A DNA stretch of 64,000 nucleotides from Voacanga thouarsii (Eukaryota > Streptophyta > Magnoliopsida > Gentianales > Apocynaceae): the NCBI GenBank assembly GCA_026120185.1, contig JANUWF010001719.1, positions 2,628,501 through 2,692,500 of the forward strand. Reading direction: 5' to 3'. Positions 24,350 through 37,399 of this stretch are shown here, one piece after another (position 1 is the first letter of the stretch; every line of letters starts with the position of its first letter). The notes under the pieces were generated by a model, which saw nothing but the letters and a program-made list of their open reading frames with translations, had not been told where the DNA came from and did no database searches. The position numbers and the translations under genes are program-made.

Positions 24350-25205
24350 GTTATTATTATTATTATTATTATTATTTTCAATCTAAATTATAATAAAATA
24401 TAGTGTAAAAATAAATAATAATTATTATTATTCTTCAATCTAAATTATAATAAAATATAGTACAAAAATAAATTATAATTAATTTAATTTTCAGATTCTG
24501 ATTTCACTTTGTAGAATTCAGTTAATTTTAATTTTCATAATTCAATATTTAAATATTTAAAATTTAACTTTAAATAAGGTCTTATGATTTGAAATTTAGT
24601 CAATAAATTTTAATTTTGAGAATTTAATAATTATATTCACATTTCAATTTTATAAAATCAACTCTTAATTAATCAAGCACTTATTTATTTAGTACGTTTG
24701 ACAATAAATATTGTTAAGAATTATTTAATTAGGGTATAAATATACCCTTTAAATATGTTAGATTTTTATTTAATTATGATAATTATTTTTTATTCCACTC
24801 AAATTGTAATCTCGTCAGCCATAGGTGGAAGAAGGCATAGGCTTATAGCAGTGGGGAAAAAAAAAAGAAAGCGCAAGGTTCCTCTCTAATTTTAATAATA
24901 TTAGAGATTTTACAATATTTTTATATAAAATACACCACTTCAACACTAATCATATTAAGAAAACAAATTCTCTATGTCATCTAAATTTTTCACAAAATCC
25001 CGCATTACCATTTAAACTTTGTTTTGAGTCCAATTGGTATCTCAACTTTCAATATGATCTTAATTTTCCATCTTTAAATTGATCATCAGTCAACACCATT
25101 AGCTACCATGAATAAATCATAATGACTGTAAAAAGACAAAATGGCATCCCTTCAAATTCAACAAAAAAACTAAATAATAAACTTTTTATTTTTGAAAAAT
25201 TCTAA

Positions 25206-25246
<41 letters not shown>

Positions 25247-25584
25247 TAGCTGTAGAAGATTGCTATTGTGACACCTAACAGCTTATTATGTTGACAAATG
25301 GTTGTTTTAAATTGAAAAACATATATTTTTTTGGGTTAAAAATGGCAATGCCTCTCTCTTCATCCAAGAATCCATTACTTCATTGAGGCTTTTGACTAAC
25401 CAGTTACTTACTTCACACTAGGGACTGCAGAACGTTAATGTCCTTTCAATTCTATCTAAAATAAATTCAATGAATTAGATGAATTGAGATAAGGTTATCT
25501 CATTGAATTCAGATGGATTGAGATAAATCTGACACAAATGCACGGCATCAAACCCCATTCTCTCCCTCTTTTTTCTCGCTCTTC
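24003..25584. other. AT-rich spacer with microsatellites
   Basis: No gene seen. It holds an (ATT)n tract of about 85 bases at 24,291-24,377 and a (TA)n tract at 25,210-25,244. A roughly 37-base unit is repeated in tandem near 24,381 and 24,438. Parts resemble the reverse complement of 8.7-9.3 kb. The last about 100 bases before 25,585 may be the promoter/5' UTR remnant of the Di19-like pseudogene. Confidence 0.6.
24291..24377. repeat. (ATT)n microsatellite
   Basis: About 85 bases of ATT/TTA repeats with one TTG interruption near 24,350. Confidence 0.97.
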
Positions 25585-26110
25585 ATGGACTTTGATTTCT
25601 GGACCTCTCGACTTGCTGCTTCAAAGCGCCAATTTAATTTGCAGCACCACCACAATCACAACCATAGCAGCCACTATCAAAGCTCGCAATTTGTAAGTTT
25701 CTGTTTACTTCTTTTATTCTTTGTTTTCCTTCTGATGGCTTTGATTTATGGACCTCTCGCCTTGCTGCTGCAAAGCGCCAATTTAATTTGCAGCACCACC
25801 ACCATCACAACCATAGCAGCCATTATCAAATCTCGCAATTCGTAAGTTTCTATTTACTTCTTTTACTCTTTGTTTTCCTTTTGATGGCTTTCTAATTGCG
25901 TTTGATGTTGGTTTACCTTTATGTGCACCATGGGATGTTTGGCAATTTTCAGATTGGTTAAATATTAATGATTTCGAGGTTGAAGAGGACGTCCAACCCG
26001 ATTTCCCCTGCCCATATTGTTATGAAGATTTTGATATTCCTCCATTTACTCGCATCTTGAAGATGAGCACTGTTGCGAGTCCAAAGTTACTATTAGTCCC
26101 TTCATGAATA
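25585..26110 (+). pseudogene. Di19 (drought-induced 19) zinc-finger pseudogene, truncated
   Basis: Exon 1 (25,585 to about 25,692) encodes the family start 'DFWTSRLAASKRQ' and a His/Asn/Ser-rich run. Exon 2, from about 25,953 after a TTTTCAG acceptor, encodes 'VEEDVQPDFPCPYCYEDFDI', the C-x2-C half of the first Di19 zinc finger. A one-base frameshift near 26,045 then moves the reading to 'SHLEDEHCCESKVTISP', after which homology stops. The rest of the protein (second finger and the C-terminal Di19_C region) is absent. Exon 1 with its donor is tandemly duplicated. The donor seems to have lost one G, so even exons 1 and 2 no longer join in frame. Family Di19 proteins are nuclear stress-response factors of roughly 200-230 residues; this copy is dead. 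Confidence 0.85.
25735..25884 (+). repeat. Second copy of the Di19 exon 1 tandem duplication (150-bp unit)
   Basis: The sequence from the ATG at 25,585 through exon 1, the GTAAGTTT donor and the first intron bases is repeated from the ATG at 25,735, a spacing of exactly 150 bases, with only a few substitutions. The second copy changes the Trp in 'DFWTSR' to 'IYGPLA' by frameshift. Confidence 0.9.
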
Positions 26111-26269
26111 AAAATATAAAACATTCTTTACTATATTGAGATGTCACCAACTTAGGTACCCAATTGCTTTTAGATAGTCATATCCCTATCTATCTATGAA
26201 CTAAAGTGGAACCAGTTTGAAGATTGAAATTCCTGGATATTTCTTTTCTTTGTTTTTTCTTTTGACTGT

Positions 26270-26880
26270 TTTTATGTTTCGCGTTTTGGAGAAATGTTCT
26301 TCACACTATGTTTTAGAATAATAGTGTCAATATGAAAAACAGTTTTAGTTGTAGAAGTACAATAAGGCAAATGTTTTACGGTTGATGTTTAAGATGTAGA
26401 AATTCTATCACCAAGTGATAGAGATTGGTAATGTAGCTATGGTTTTGGTGGAAAATTGAAGAAAAACATTGATTGTTTTGGTACATGTTTGGTAGTGTTT
26501 TTTTTTTTAAAGGTTTGCAGACTGAGATGGACAAACTATCTCATACCAAACTAGAAAAGAAGACTGTTATCTGATCATGAAAAGAGAACTATATTGATGG
26601 AACTCTGCTTTAATTGACGTAATTCTAAGATGCACATTTGAGCATTTTGCTGCTTCTCCCTTATATGTTCAAATGATGTCACTTCTGGACATATGCATGT
26701 GCATTAGATTATGGCAATTATTGCACATTGTTTCTGTTATTGTACCATTATTTATTACTTTCGCTAGTAGGAAATATGGTATCTTGGATATGCTTTCTTT
26801 TGTTCTCCTTCTATTAACTGTTCAACTATGTTGTTTATTTCTTGGATCTGAGCAATAAATTTATGTTTTACAAATTTCAT
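26270..26880 (+). repeat. Direct repeat, copy 1
   Basis: Matches 27,605-28,295 in order and orientation, with an insertion or deletion in the middle. Shared blocks include 'GGAGAAATGTTCTTCACACT' near 26,290 and the stretch at 26,640-26,875. The ORF on + at 26,673-26,858 (hydrophobic) occurs in both copies and looks like intron sequence. Confidence 0.85.
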
Positions 26881-27126
26881 CTTCTGTATGAAAATTGTTA
26901 AAGCTACGAATCATGTTCAATGTCCACCCAAAGAAAAACACCTTAGAAGTGAGTATACTTTGCTCTTTTTGATGAATTATATTTGGAGATTAATAGAAGA
27001 TTTTAGTAGATTTATTTGATGTTTAATGTTTTGATAGGCTAAATGTTTCTTCTGTTTAATGTGCTACTTGGACTCATAAGATGGTTGCTCAATGTTTCTT
27101 CTGTTTAATATGCTACTTAGGTTTCA

Positions 27127-27390
27127 ATGCCTTTTAGCCAAAGGGATATGAAATTACCTTCCCACTTGAGAATGAACCATCTACTACAAAGAAGCCCAGT
27201 TGAATTTGAAGAAGCAATCAATTTTGTAAATAAAATTACGGTGAAAGTTCTGTGCTTTTGTATAATGTTGCATTCTATGTCTTTACTATTAACATTCTTT
27301 CATGCAATGGACTTTATTCTTGCAGACTAGATTTCAAGCTGATGACCACGTGTATAAATCATTTAAGCATCTCTTAAATATTTATGGTCA
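27127..27390 (+). pseudogene. SIN3-like corepressor fragment, second PAH domain
   Basis: The reading from 27,138 gives 'PKGYEITFPLENE'. After a one-base insertion near 27,200 it continues 'PVEFEEAINFVNKI', a GT-AG intron of about 85 bases, then 'TRFQADDHVYKSF' and 'LLNIYG' to about 27,385. This is the start of the second paired amphipathic helix of plant SIN3-like proteins, large nuclear scaffold proteins that recruit histone deacetylases. The fragment covers well under 10% of such a protein (usually over 1,300 residues), is frameshifted, and lies between the two direct repeats. The N-terminal SIN3 piece is 3 kb downstream, so the order is scrambled. Confidence 0.8.
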
Positions 27391-27604
27391 ACAATGTTGG
27401 TGAATATTTATTTTCCTTTCCTGCTTTTAGAGAAGTGATGCTGACATTTTGTTATCTCTAAGATATCCCACATATAAATTGTTTTACCCCATATGGAAGT
27501 GCAAGGTCTAACTACCTCTTGTGCAAAATTATTTGGGGAAATGATCCTACAACATTATCCATAGGAGGGGAGTGAACAAGATTATTTATATGAGGAGGTA
27601 ACCT

Positions 27605-28295
27605 TTTTTATGTTTCATATTTTGGAGAAATGTTCTTGACACTATGTTTTAGAATAATAGTGTCAATATAAAAAACAATCTTAGTTGTAGAAGTATAATA
27701 AGGCAAATGGTTTACGGTTGATGTTTAAGATATAGAAATTCTATCGCTACGTGGTAGAGATTGAGAGAAGATAACAAATGGAAAGAAAATTTATCATGAA
27801 TAAGAGGACTTGGATCTTAATAATGTAGGTATGGTTTTGGTGGGAAATTGAAGAAAAACATTGATTGTTTTGGTACATGTTTGGTAGTTTTTTTTTTTTT
27901 TTTGTTTTTTGTTATTGAGTGTATTTACAGATTGTAGGGATTTTGAGGTGTGGAAAGGTTTGTAGACTGAGATGGACAAACTATCCCAGAACAAATTGGA
28001 AAAGAGGACTATGTTGATGAAACTCTGCTTTAATTGACGTAATTCTAAGATACACATTTGAGCATTTTGCTGCTTCTCCCTTATGTTCAAATGATGTCAC
28101 TTCTGGACATATGCATGTGCATCAGATTATGGCAATTATTGCATATTATTTCTGTTAGTGTACCATCATTTATTACTTCCACTGGTAGGAAATATGGTAT
28201 CTTGGATGTGCTTTCTTTTGTTCTTTTTCTATTAACTGTTCAACTATGCTGTTTATTTCTTAGATCTGAGCAATAACTTTATGTTTTACAATACT
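27605..28295 (+). repeat. Direct repeat, copy 2
   Basis: Copy of 26,270-26,880. It includes the near-identical stretch 28,056-28,290, and carries an additional T-rich segment around 27,885-27,960. Copy 2 runs directly into the COX6B-like exon at about 28,316, so the repeat probably derives from an intron of that gene. Confidence 0.85.
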
Positions 28296-28315
28296 TTCCT
28301 TTTGCCTTGATAGGT

Positions 28316-28800
28316 AAAAGCTTCTGCAAACAAGTCCGAAGACCCAAACTTATCAGCTAGTGTTGTTGAAGAAGGTAATACCATAGATGAAGCAGAGGAT
28401 ACCTCTTCTACTGTGGAAGATGACATGAAACTTTCCAAGCAAGAAGAATTAAATGATGAAGCTGAATAAAATAATCTTCAAATTTATATGGATTTTGAAT
28501 TTTCTGTTTCCTTAACTGTTTGGTAATCTTAGTTTGACACAGCACCAGCAGATATTCGTTTCCCAACTGCCAACCAAACACGCCATTGCCACACCCGTTA
28601 CATCGAGTATTGTAGGTCTTCATTCCCCAAAACTATCTCCGGGAAACTAACTTTCTCTTTTGCCCAGCCTTTCATCTATTATTGATCATTGATTGATTTA
28701 CTTTTGGTTAATGTAGATGCATAGCTGTAAAGGGCCATGGCGATCCTGAATATCAAAAGTTTGCAAAGTATTATAGATCAATGTGTTCCAGGGAATGGGT
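28316..28800 (+). pseudogene. Cytochrome c oxidase subunit 6b-like pseudogene
   Basis: The first exon follows a TTGATAG acceptor and encodes an acidic Glu/Asp/Ser-rich extension like the plant COX6B-1 N-terminus, ending in a TAA at 28,466. After an acceptor near 28,531 comes 'DTAPADIRFPTANQTRHC', then 'YIEYCR' at a donor near 28,614. The next exon (about 28,717-28,795) encodes 'CIAVKGHGDPEYQKFAKYYR' and 'SMCSREW'. COX6B is a small intermembrane-space subunit of complex IV with a CX9C-CX10C twin motif. Here the third Cys is Tyr (DPEY for DPEC). The terminal exon encoding the conserved 'RWNEQRENGTFPGPL'-type end is not found. I therefore call it a pseudogene, though the exons are well preserved. 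Confidence 0.85.
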
Positions 28801-29639
28801 AGAACTTACTCTCCTTCATAATTTGCTTTCTTTTCCATTAATCTCCGCCTTAACTTTATGTCAAGTTCTTGAAATCAGAAGTAGTTTAGAAACGTGTGAA
28901 GTTCTACTCAGATTGTAGCAGCATGAGATAAGTACTGAAGTTCAGATTGAGTTTTCGTATTAGAAATCTGAAATGGGTTTTAGCTAATTTTTGTCTCTTT
29001 AATTTGTTGGCTGTATTTGTTTACCAGTCTTAGTCCAAATAAAATAGCACGTGAATTTTCTTCTTTATTTTTCTTTTATCGATGGTTGGACACTGAGTAT
29101 ATTGTAGGAAATGGTCAACAATAGGTGGACTTTGCATAATGTTTATCTAATCCTCTTACAGATTTGGGCTTGGAGGGGTTGGCCCTTGAATGGGTAGAGT
29201 GCAAAGGCCACATAGGCAGAGCTGAATATTTATGGCATCGTTTCGTCATCCGCCTCGAGTGCTCCTTTTCTTTTATCTCTGCATTTGCTGAACAAACTGT
29301 AATCTCATTGCCTAAAAGATTTAAAAACCCTCCCTAAATCTTTTACTATTAAATAAAATTTTCAAAGATAATGTAACATATTTAGGACGAAATTTTATTT
29401 TAATTATTTTGGAATAAGATTACTAAAAATGTGTGCATGTGAAAATTTTGGAACCGGTGACGAAGACGGTGGAGGTGAACAAATGTGTGCATTTGATTGT
29501 GAGCTTAGACTGAACAAAGGATGTGTCTTTGATGTTGCTACGGATGTTAAAAGGGCTTTGACTGATCAAAGTTTGGAATTGTAATGGTCTACTGCTATTG
29601 ATGCTTTATGGGGTGTATTGTAATATGTGATTTTTTCCC

Positions 29640-29640
<1 letters not shown>
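28801..29640. other. No recognised gene between COX6B-like and SIN3-like pieces
   Basis: Mixed-composition DNA with no domain recognised. A short frame near 29,440-29,584 has an acidic Gly/Asp/Glu run and ends at a TAA; no family was assigned. The missing last exon of the COX6B-like gene was looked for here and not found. Confidence 0.5.
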
Positions 29641-31990
<2,350 letters not shown>

Positions 31991-32049
31991 AATAATGTAG
32001 ATTTAGGCGTAGTAGATAATACAACATTACCATATGGATTTTCTTGAAG

Positions 32050-33850
32050 GTATAGAAAGCGGAAAACACAGGGCACGCAGCGGAAGCGAAGATAAAAAAA
32101 CTGAAAAAATTAAAGAATAGGGGAATCCCGATCAGAGCCGGTGTCGGCTCCAACAGCCCTAGCCGGCGCCGGTTGTGCTCTGGCGGGACTTTGAGGTTAA
32201 AGTTTTTTTACCTATTTTCCTCGTTCTAAGAGTTGACTGGACCGAAATGTGTACTACCAGGGTAAGTACGCTAGTGGAAGCCTCTGGTGCTATTCCGCAA
32301 GCCTTCTTCTCCGTCTTTGCATGTAGGTGAACGTCAATTTCTCAATCTTTCAGTATATGGCCTGCCTAAATCCGTTTGGTGAACAACTACAGACTAAAGA
32401 ACCTTTTTTCTGGAGAGAGAGATGTCTGGCTTTTCACAGAGAATAAGCCGTCTCAGAGAGTGTATGTTCTGTCAACAACGTTGTTTCCAATTCTCCTATT
32501 TAATCTAAATAAAACTTTAGGCTAAACTGGATTGGGTCATTGGACTCTTAGTTTAACATTTTGGGTTTAATTAATTATTCTAATTAGAACTACATAAATG
32601 GCCCAATTAATAATTAATTTTCCAGCCCAAATAAACTAATCCAATAAATAAGCCTATATTAGTTTACTTTCAGGTTAATCTTTAATTATTCAAACTGGGC
32701 CAAAGCTCTGAATAATTAATTAACCCACTAAACTAATTTAATTAATTCTCTCTCCATGGACCTTTATTTTATTCTAACCCAACAATTAAATCAAACTACT
32801 TAAATAAAATAAATTTCATTTAATTTAAGATTAATTCCTTAGCTCGTATTTAATTAGGACTTACGGTCTATATTGGGGACTAAAAGACACACCGCCTTAA
32901 CTACTAAAATGACCAAAATATCCTTGACATATAAATAGCTATATTTTACATTTTAAATATTTCCTAATATCACCATAAGAAAATATTGACCCCAAGGACA
33001 ATGCTGCGTTAGCAAAATCTCCGACCTACAGGTGTAATGACTAAAATACCCCTCTATACATTGCCGTACATTCAGAGAGGAAGAAGTGTACTAACACCTC
33101 TTTGAATAACATCTACCATCCTTAGGCCTCTAGTCCAATGATCCACGACTTCCTGGATTGTTTCCGCTTTCCAAGGGAGCTACCCTAAAGCAAACATCCA
33201 AGTCATATTTCCCAGGGCCCTGGATATTTATATCATTCAGACAACCACAATGGGCGATATAGTATAGAAATTATCTTGTACAAGTCTGTCTTAACTAACT
33301 AGTCACACATACCCAACATGCAAGTATATTAGCCCTACGATAGAATCTCAACTATAGCATATCAAAGTATATGCTTCCAATTTCATCAGACCACCAACTC
33401 ATACTCAAGTCATAGAGTACTAGTCCACGTTGTAGTGGTAGTAGTCTAGGTTTCTACCATATAGTACTTTTAGAAATCACTACTACAGGTCCTGTTTTAC
33501 ATATTCGAAATACGCTTATGTCATGAAGTGAGTGGACTACTCACTGGCAAAAGGTAAGTCATTCCCCATTTAGAATTCACAATATAATAACCTAGACATG
33601 ATGAGATTCCCATTCTCATCAATCGATTAAGAACGAATGTTTATGTGTTAAGTAACCCGTGATCCGTACCTTATTGTGAAAGACCTCCATTCACATGGAC
33701 CACTTACCTAAACACAATGGGTCTTTTTCAAACATAATTGTGTACAAATAAAATTGTAAATTCACAAATAATTTCTAAAAATAAAATCTTTTATTAAAAC
33801 ATTCGATTTTTACATCAGAAACCTAGTCTAAGAGGGCATATTTCCTAACA
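32050..33850 (-). mobile_element. Solo or truncated LTR on -, related to the LARD LTR family
   Basis: Read on -, it starts at 33,850 with TGTTAGGAAATATGCCC. It then follows the layout of the LTRs at 11.7 and 17.5 kb: a CGATTGATGAGAAT block, a CAGTGAGTAGTCCACTC block, the target-independent AT-rich middle, and a terminal part with CTTCCGCTGCG near 32,090. The far edge (about 32,050) is uncertain, because I could not match the 5 bases after 33,850 (GTTCT) to a repeat there. No coding region or second LTR is attached. Confidence 0.7.
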
Positions 33851-34595
33851 GTTCTAGCTAGGGACTGAACATTGATTTTGCTGGTCAGCATAAACTAAAG
33901 TTTTTTGTCTTGAAGATGGCATCAATTTTACCTTTTCCAAATTCTTCTCTGATTGCAGTCCCTCCATCTTTTCCTTTTAATAGTTCAGTGATTACCCCTC
34001 CTCTTAATGGATAGTAGCCTAATCAAACTTCTTCAACTCCACCTCCTTCAACCCCTTCAAACTCTTCAGTTTCAGCTCTTCAATCTCCTCCCCCCATAGT
34101 TCTTGCTGCCCCACTCCATCCCTACTGCAATTACCACTACCTTCTTCTTCACCTCCTCCATCTCCTCCTACAATGCCACCATCCATTTGCCTTTCAAAAA
34201 ATTTTCATGATGGATGATGGTAACCTACAACTGTGAGGATGTTTGGGAGAAGAACAGGATGATGGGTGATGCTTAATTTACCCATTTATCTTTATTAAAA
34301 TCGCATATTATTCAATATATACATACATACATATTTTTTATATTTAATAACGTTTAATAAAGATATTAGTATTTATTTTCTTAACAAAATAATAATATTA
34401 AAGGTAATTATTAATTTAAAAAATACTAATGTTGATAGAAATATTAATAAATTAAATTTAATAACTACATAATAATAATAATAATCATGATATTAATAAA
34501 TAAAATAATAATAATAGTAGTAAAAGTAGCATTGTTAATAATTTTTAATGACCATAGTGATATTACTAGTATTAAAACTTTAGAAAGGATAATGC

Positions 34596-34644
<49 letters not shown>

Positions 34645-36177
34645 AAATAGAATGTTGATTTGTGGAAAAAATAGAATTGTAATAGTATTTATCACAACAA
34701 GGGTGGTACTATACCCATAATAATTTTAGAAAGGTATTCGATGTCAAAAATAATAATATAGGAGCATAAGCAAAGCAATAGTGGTAGCAATCTCCATCAT
34801 TCATCAAGACATCTCATACTAGTGACATAAAGTCTCAAATCTCAATCTATTAATGAACATATAATAATTCTAATTCTCAAATCATAATCCAATAACAATT
34901 CATAAGCCCTAAAACCAAACTCAATCTTCATATCATAAAATTATTCTCTTCAAACCCACATGCATATTTGCATCCCAACAATATCAAATCAACACATCAA
35001 TTTCATCCTCCTAATAATATTGAGTTCGAAAATAAGGAAGTTATAGCAAAAATACTTGTTTGCTGATCGTTGGAGTTGAAGGTGTTGTCTTGACAAATGA
35101 AGGCCCTTGAGTGCTTTAATGAGTCCTTTAATGATTGAAGTTGTCCAAAGATTGCCGCTAATGGTTCAGCTAAGAGAGAGAGTGTGTGAGGGAGGGAAAG
35201 ATATGAAGAGAAGACGATAAAGGAGAGAAGAAGAATGAGATGGTTGAACTTACTTTACCTTTTTGGTGTTCTTCTTATCTTGGACAAAAAAGCTCATGTG
35301 ATTTGAAAGAAAGATCAACTTTGGTTGTTTTAGTGTTATAAAGGATATTAAGGATGACTATAGATTGAACCCTAGTTGATTTAAGAGATTTAGAGTGATT
35401 TGGGATGATTAGAACTAGCTAAATGTTGAAGAAGTGTAGTGTGTGTTCTTGGTATTCTTGAGAACACAAGAGAAAGTTGAGAGAAAAGAGAGAGTCTACT
35501 TCGGTGAGTGATGGCCGAATGGCCTCGCTAGAGGGGAGAGGTTTCGGTTATGCCAAGGGAGAGAAAAAGTAGAGCTAATTTGAATTTCAAAATGAAGAAA
35601 AAGTGGAGGTCTATGAGGTGTAGGATTTGCTAATTGTGATTTCTTCTTAAAGGTTTCTAACCCTTTAATGGTGGTTATTAATTTAGCTAAGTCTTGGAAT
35701 TGAAATGGAGAACTCTTTTAGCCTTAGTGCTGGCCGAAAATGGCTATACAAGAGGAGTGAACATTTTGGTTAACTAGCCTAGTTATAGGTGAGTGTTTAA
35801 TGGAACAAAAGATGGAGTTTAATTTTCAAGTTCAAAATGTTTTGAATGGAGTGAAGTTAGGAGAGGTTTGAGGTGGTTTAATGGAGTTCTAAGGGCTAAG
35901 GTTGGTGAAGAAGGTAAGATGTGTTCAGCTATAGCTTCAAGGTGGCTGAAAATGATGACAAGAATAGAGAAGAAATCTGATTTTTATCTTTGCTAACAAG
36001 GCTGGAAAAATTCTGATAACATAGCTACAAGAATTCATAAAATCTAGGATAGATTTTTAGTACGAATTTGAATTATTTTGAATGGATTTGCAGCTATAAA
36101 ATAGGAGAGTTTCAAGATCTATTAATGGTGGTTTTCAGCCATCATCTTGAAGGAAAAAAAATAGAACTTTAGATGAA
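33851..36177. other. Unassigned sequence with a TA microsatellite
   Basis: From 33,910 to 34,210 a + frame is rich in Pro/Ser/Thr and opens with an ATG at 33,918 but has stops. It may be the start of an old gene or retroelement. An AT-rich block with (TA)n follows at 34,599-34,639. Then 34,740-36,177 is purine-rich on + with no domain recognised. This last part may belong to the same underlying element as 55,772-57,817, because later transposons separate them. Confidence 0.45.
34599..34639. repeat. (TA)n microsatellite
   Basis: About 41 bases; open frames on both strands through it are artefacts. Confidence 0.97.
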
Positions 36178-36189
36178 CACTACAAGAAA

Positions 36190-36850
36190 TCTGCCAATTT
36201 CCCACGGACAAATCTGTGGCAAATCCGTGGCTAAATTGGAATTTGCCACGGATTTGCGACGGAATTGGTCCGTGGCAAATACCTTCGTCACTAAGCATTT
36301 TTTGTGATGGAGCTTTTTTTACGTGGCAATTTGTCACGGATTTGCCACGAATTATTCAAGTTGGTATCACATTTGGGGAGAAATATTGCGAGGGAATCAT
36401 GACAAATTCGTGGCAATCTGCTACGGATTTGCCATGAACGATTCTCAAGCAGGTACCGTTTGTGGTAAATTTGTGGTAAATTTCACGAAAATAATATGGA
36501 ATATAGGCTGTTCGTGGCAAATCCGTTACAGATTGCCATGGATTTGCCACAGACATTTCTCAAACAAGTACAATCCGTGGCAAATCCTTGGCAATCTGTC
36601 ACAGATTTGTCATGGAAACGATATGGAACATATGTTGTCTGTGGCAAATCCGTGGCAGATTGCCACAGATTTGCCACGAATATTTCTCAAGTAGGTACCG
36701 TCTGTGGTAAATTCGTGACAATCTACCATGAATTTACCACAGAAATAATATGAAATATAGGCTGCCTATGGCAAGTCTGTGATAATTTGCTACAAATTTG
36801 CCATAAAATGTTACTTTTTTCATAGTAAATTGTCACGAATTTGCTACAAA
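36190..36850. repeat. Left subterminal array of the small CACTA (GTGGC core)
   Basis: About 20 copies, direct and inverted, of a unit close to CCGTGGCAAATCCGTGGC. The array stays open in several frames, giving spurious 'VANPWQ..TDLPR' repeat translations on both strands. Confidence 0.92.
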
Positions 36851-37399
36851 TTATTAAAAATTAAAATTTTTTAATTTGACCCTACACATGTACAATTTCC
36901 TGCCAAACACCATAGAATCAACTCATTCAACACCAAATATAATAAAACACAATTTTCTCATTTGAAGTCAATTACTAAATCAATTAACTACATATCATTT
37001 AACTACATATCTAACACACACCCACAATTGTATAGAACTACTTTTCCTATAGAACTACTTGACTAATCTGCAAGCCTTTATATCTACACTTATTAGCTTC
37101 GTAAAACATGCAAACTTCCCAACATCTTTGTGTTTCTCACAAATTGCTTCACCACCTGAGAGCTTCACAGGAAAATATTGTAAGAAGAAAAGGAAATACA
37201 TCATCAACGAGTTAGGTAAAGAAAGAAAAGCAATACAAAAATGACTTAAAAAAAAATCGGCAAAGTTTTCCCTATATACTGGACGTTTCTAGGCACAAAG
37301 CCACCACAAAATCAACAACATTAAAGAAAAAAAAAACATTAACCGTCACAACAATTATTCAAAAGAACTAATGTAAGGATAATCCATCACTCACGAGGA

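Noticed and set aside
26673..28276. Two similar hydrophobic frames that look like a small membrane protein family
   Set aside because: They are the two copies of the direct repeat, lie in intron-like DNA and have no start context or family match.
34465..34720. Ile/Tyr-rich frames on both strands
   Set aside because: Result of the (TA)n tract and AAT-rich DNA.
36122..36753. Overlapping frames on both strands with repeated 'VANPWQ' peptides
   Set aside because: Translation of the CACTA subterminal repeats, open by chance because the unit lacks stops in several frames.
36190..36850. Regularly spaced repeats considered as a CRISPR array
   Set aside because: Units are direct and inverted, variable in spacing, and lie inside CACTA termini of a plant genome.
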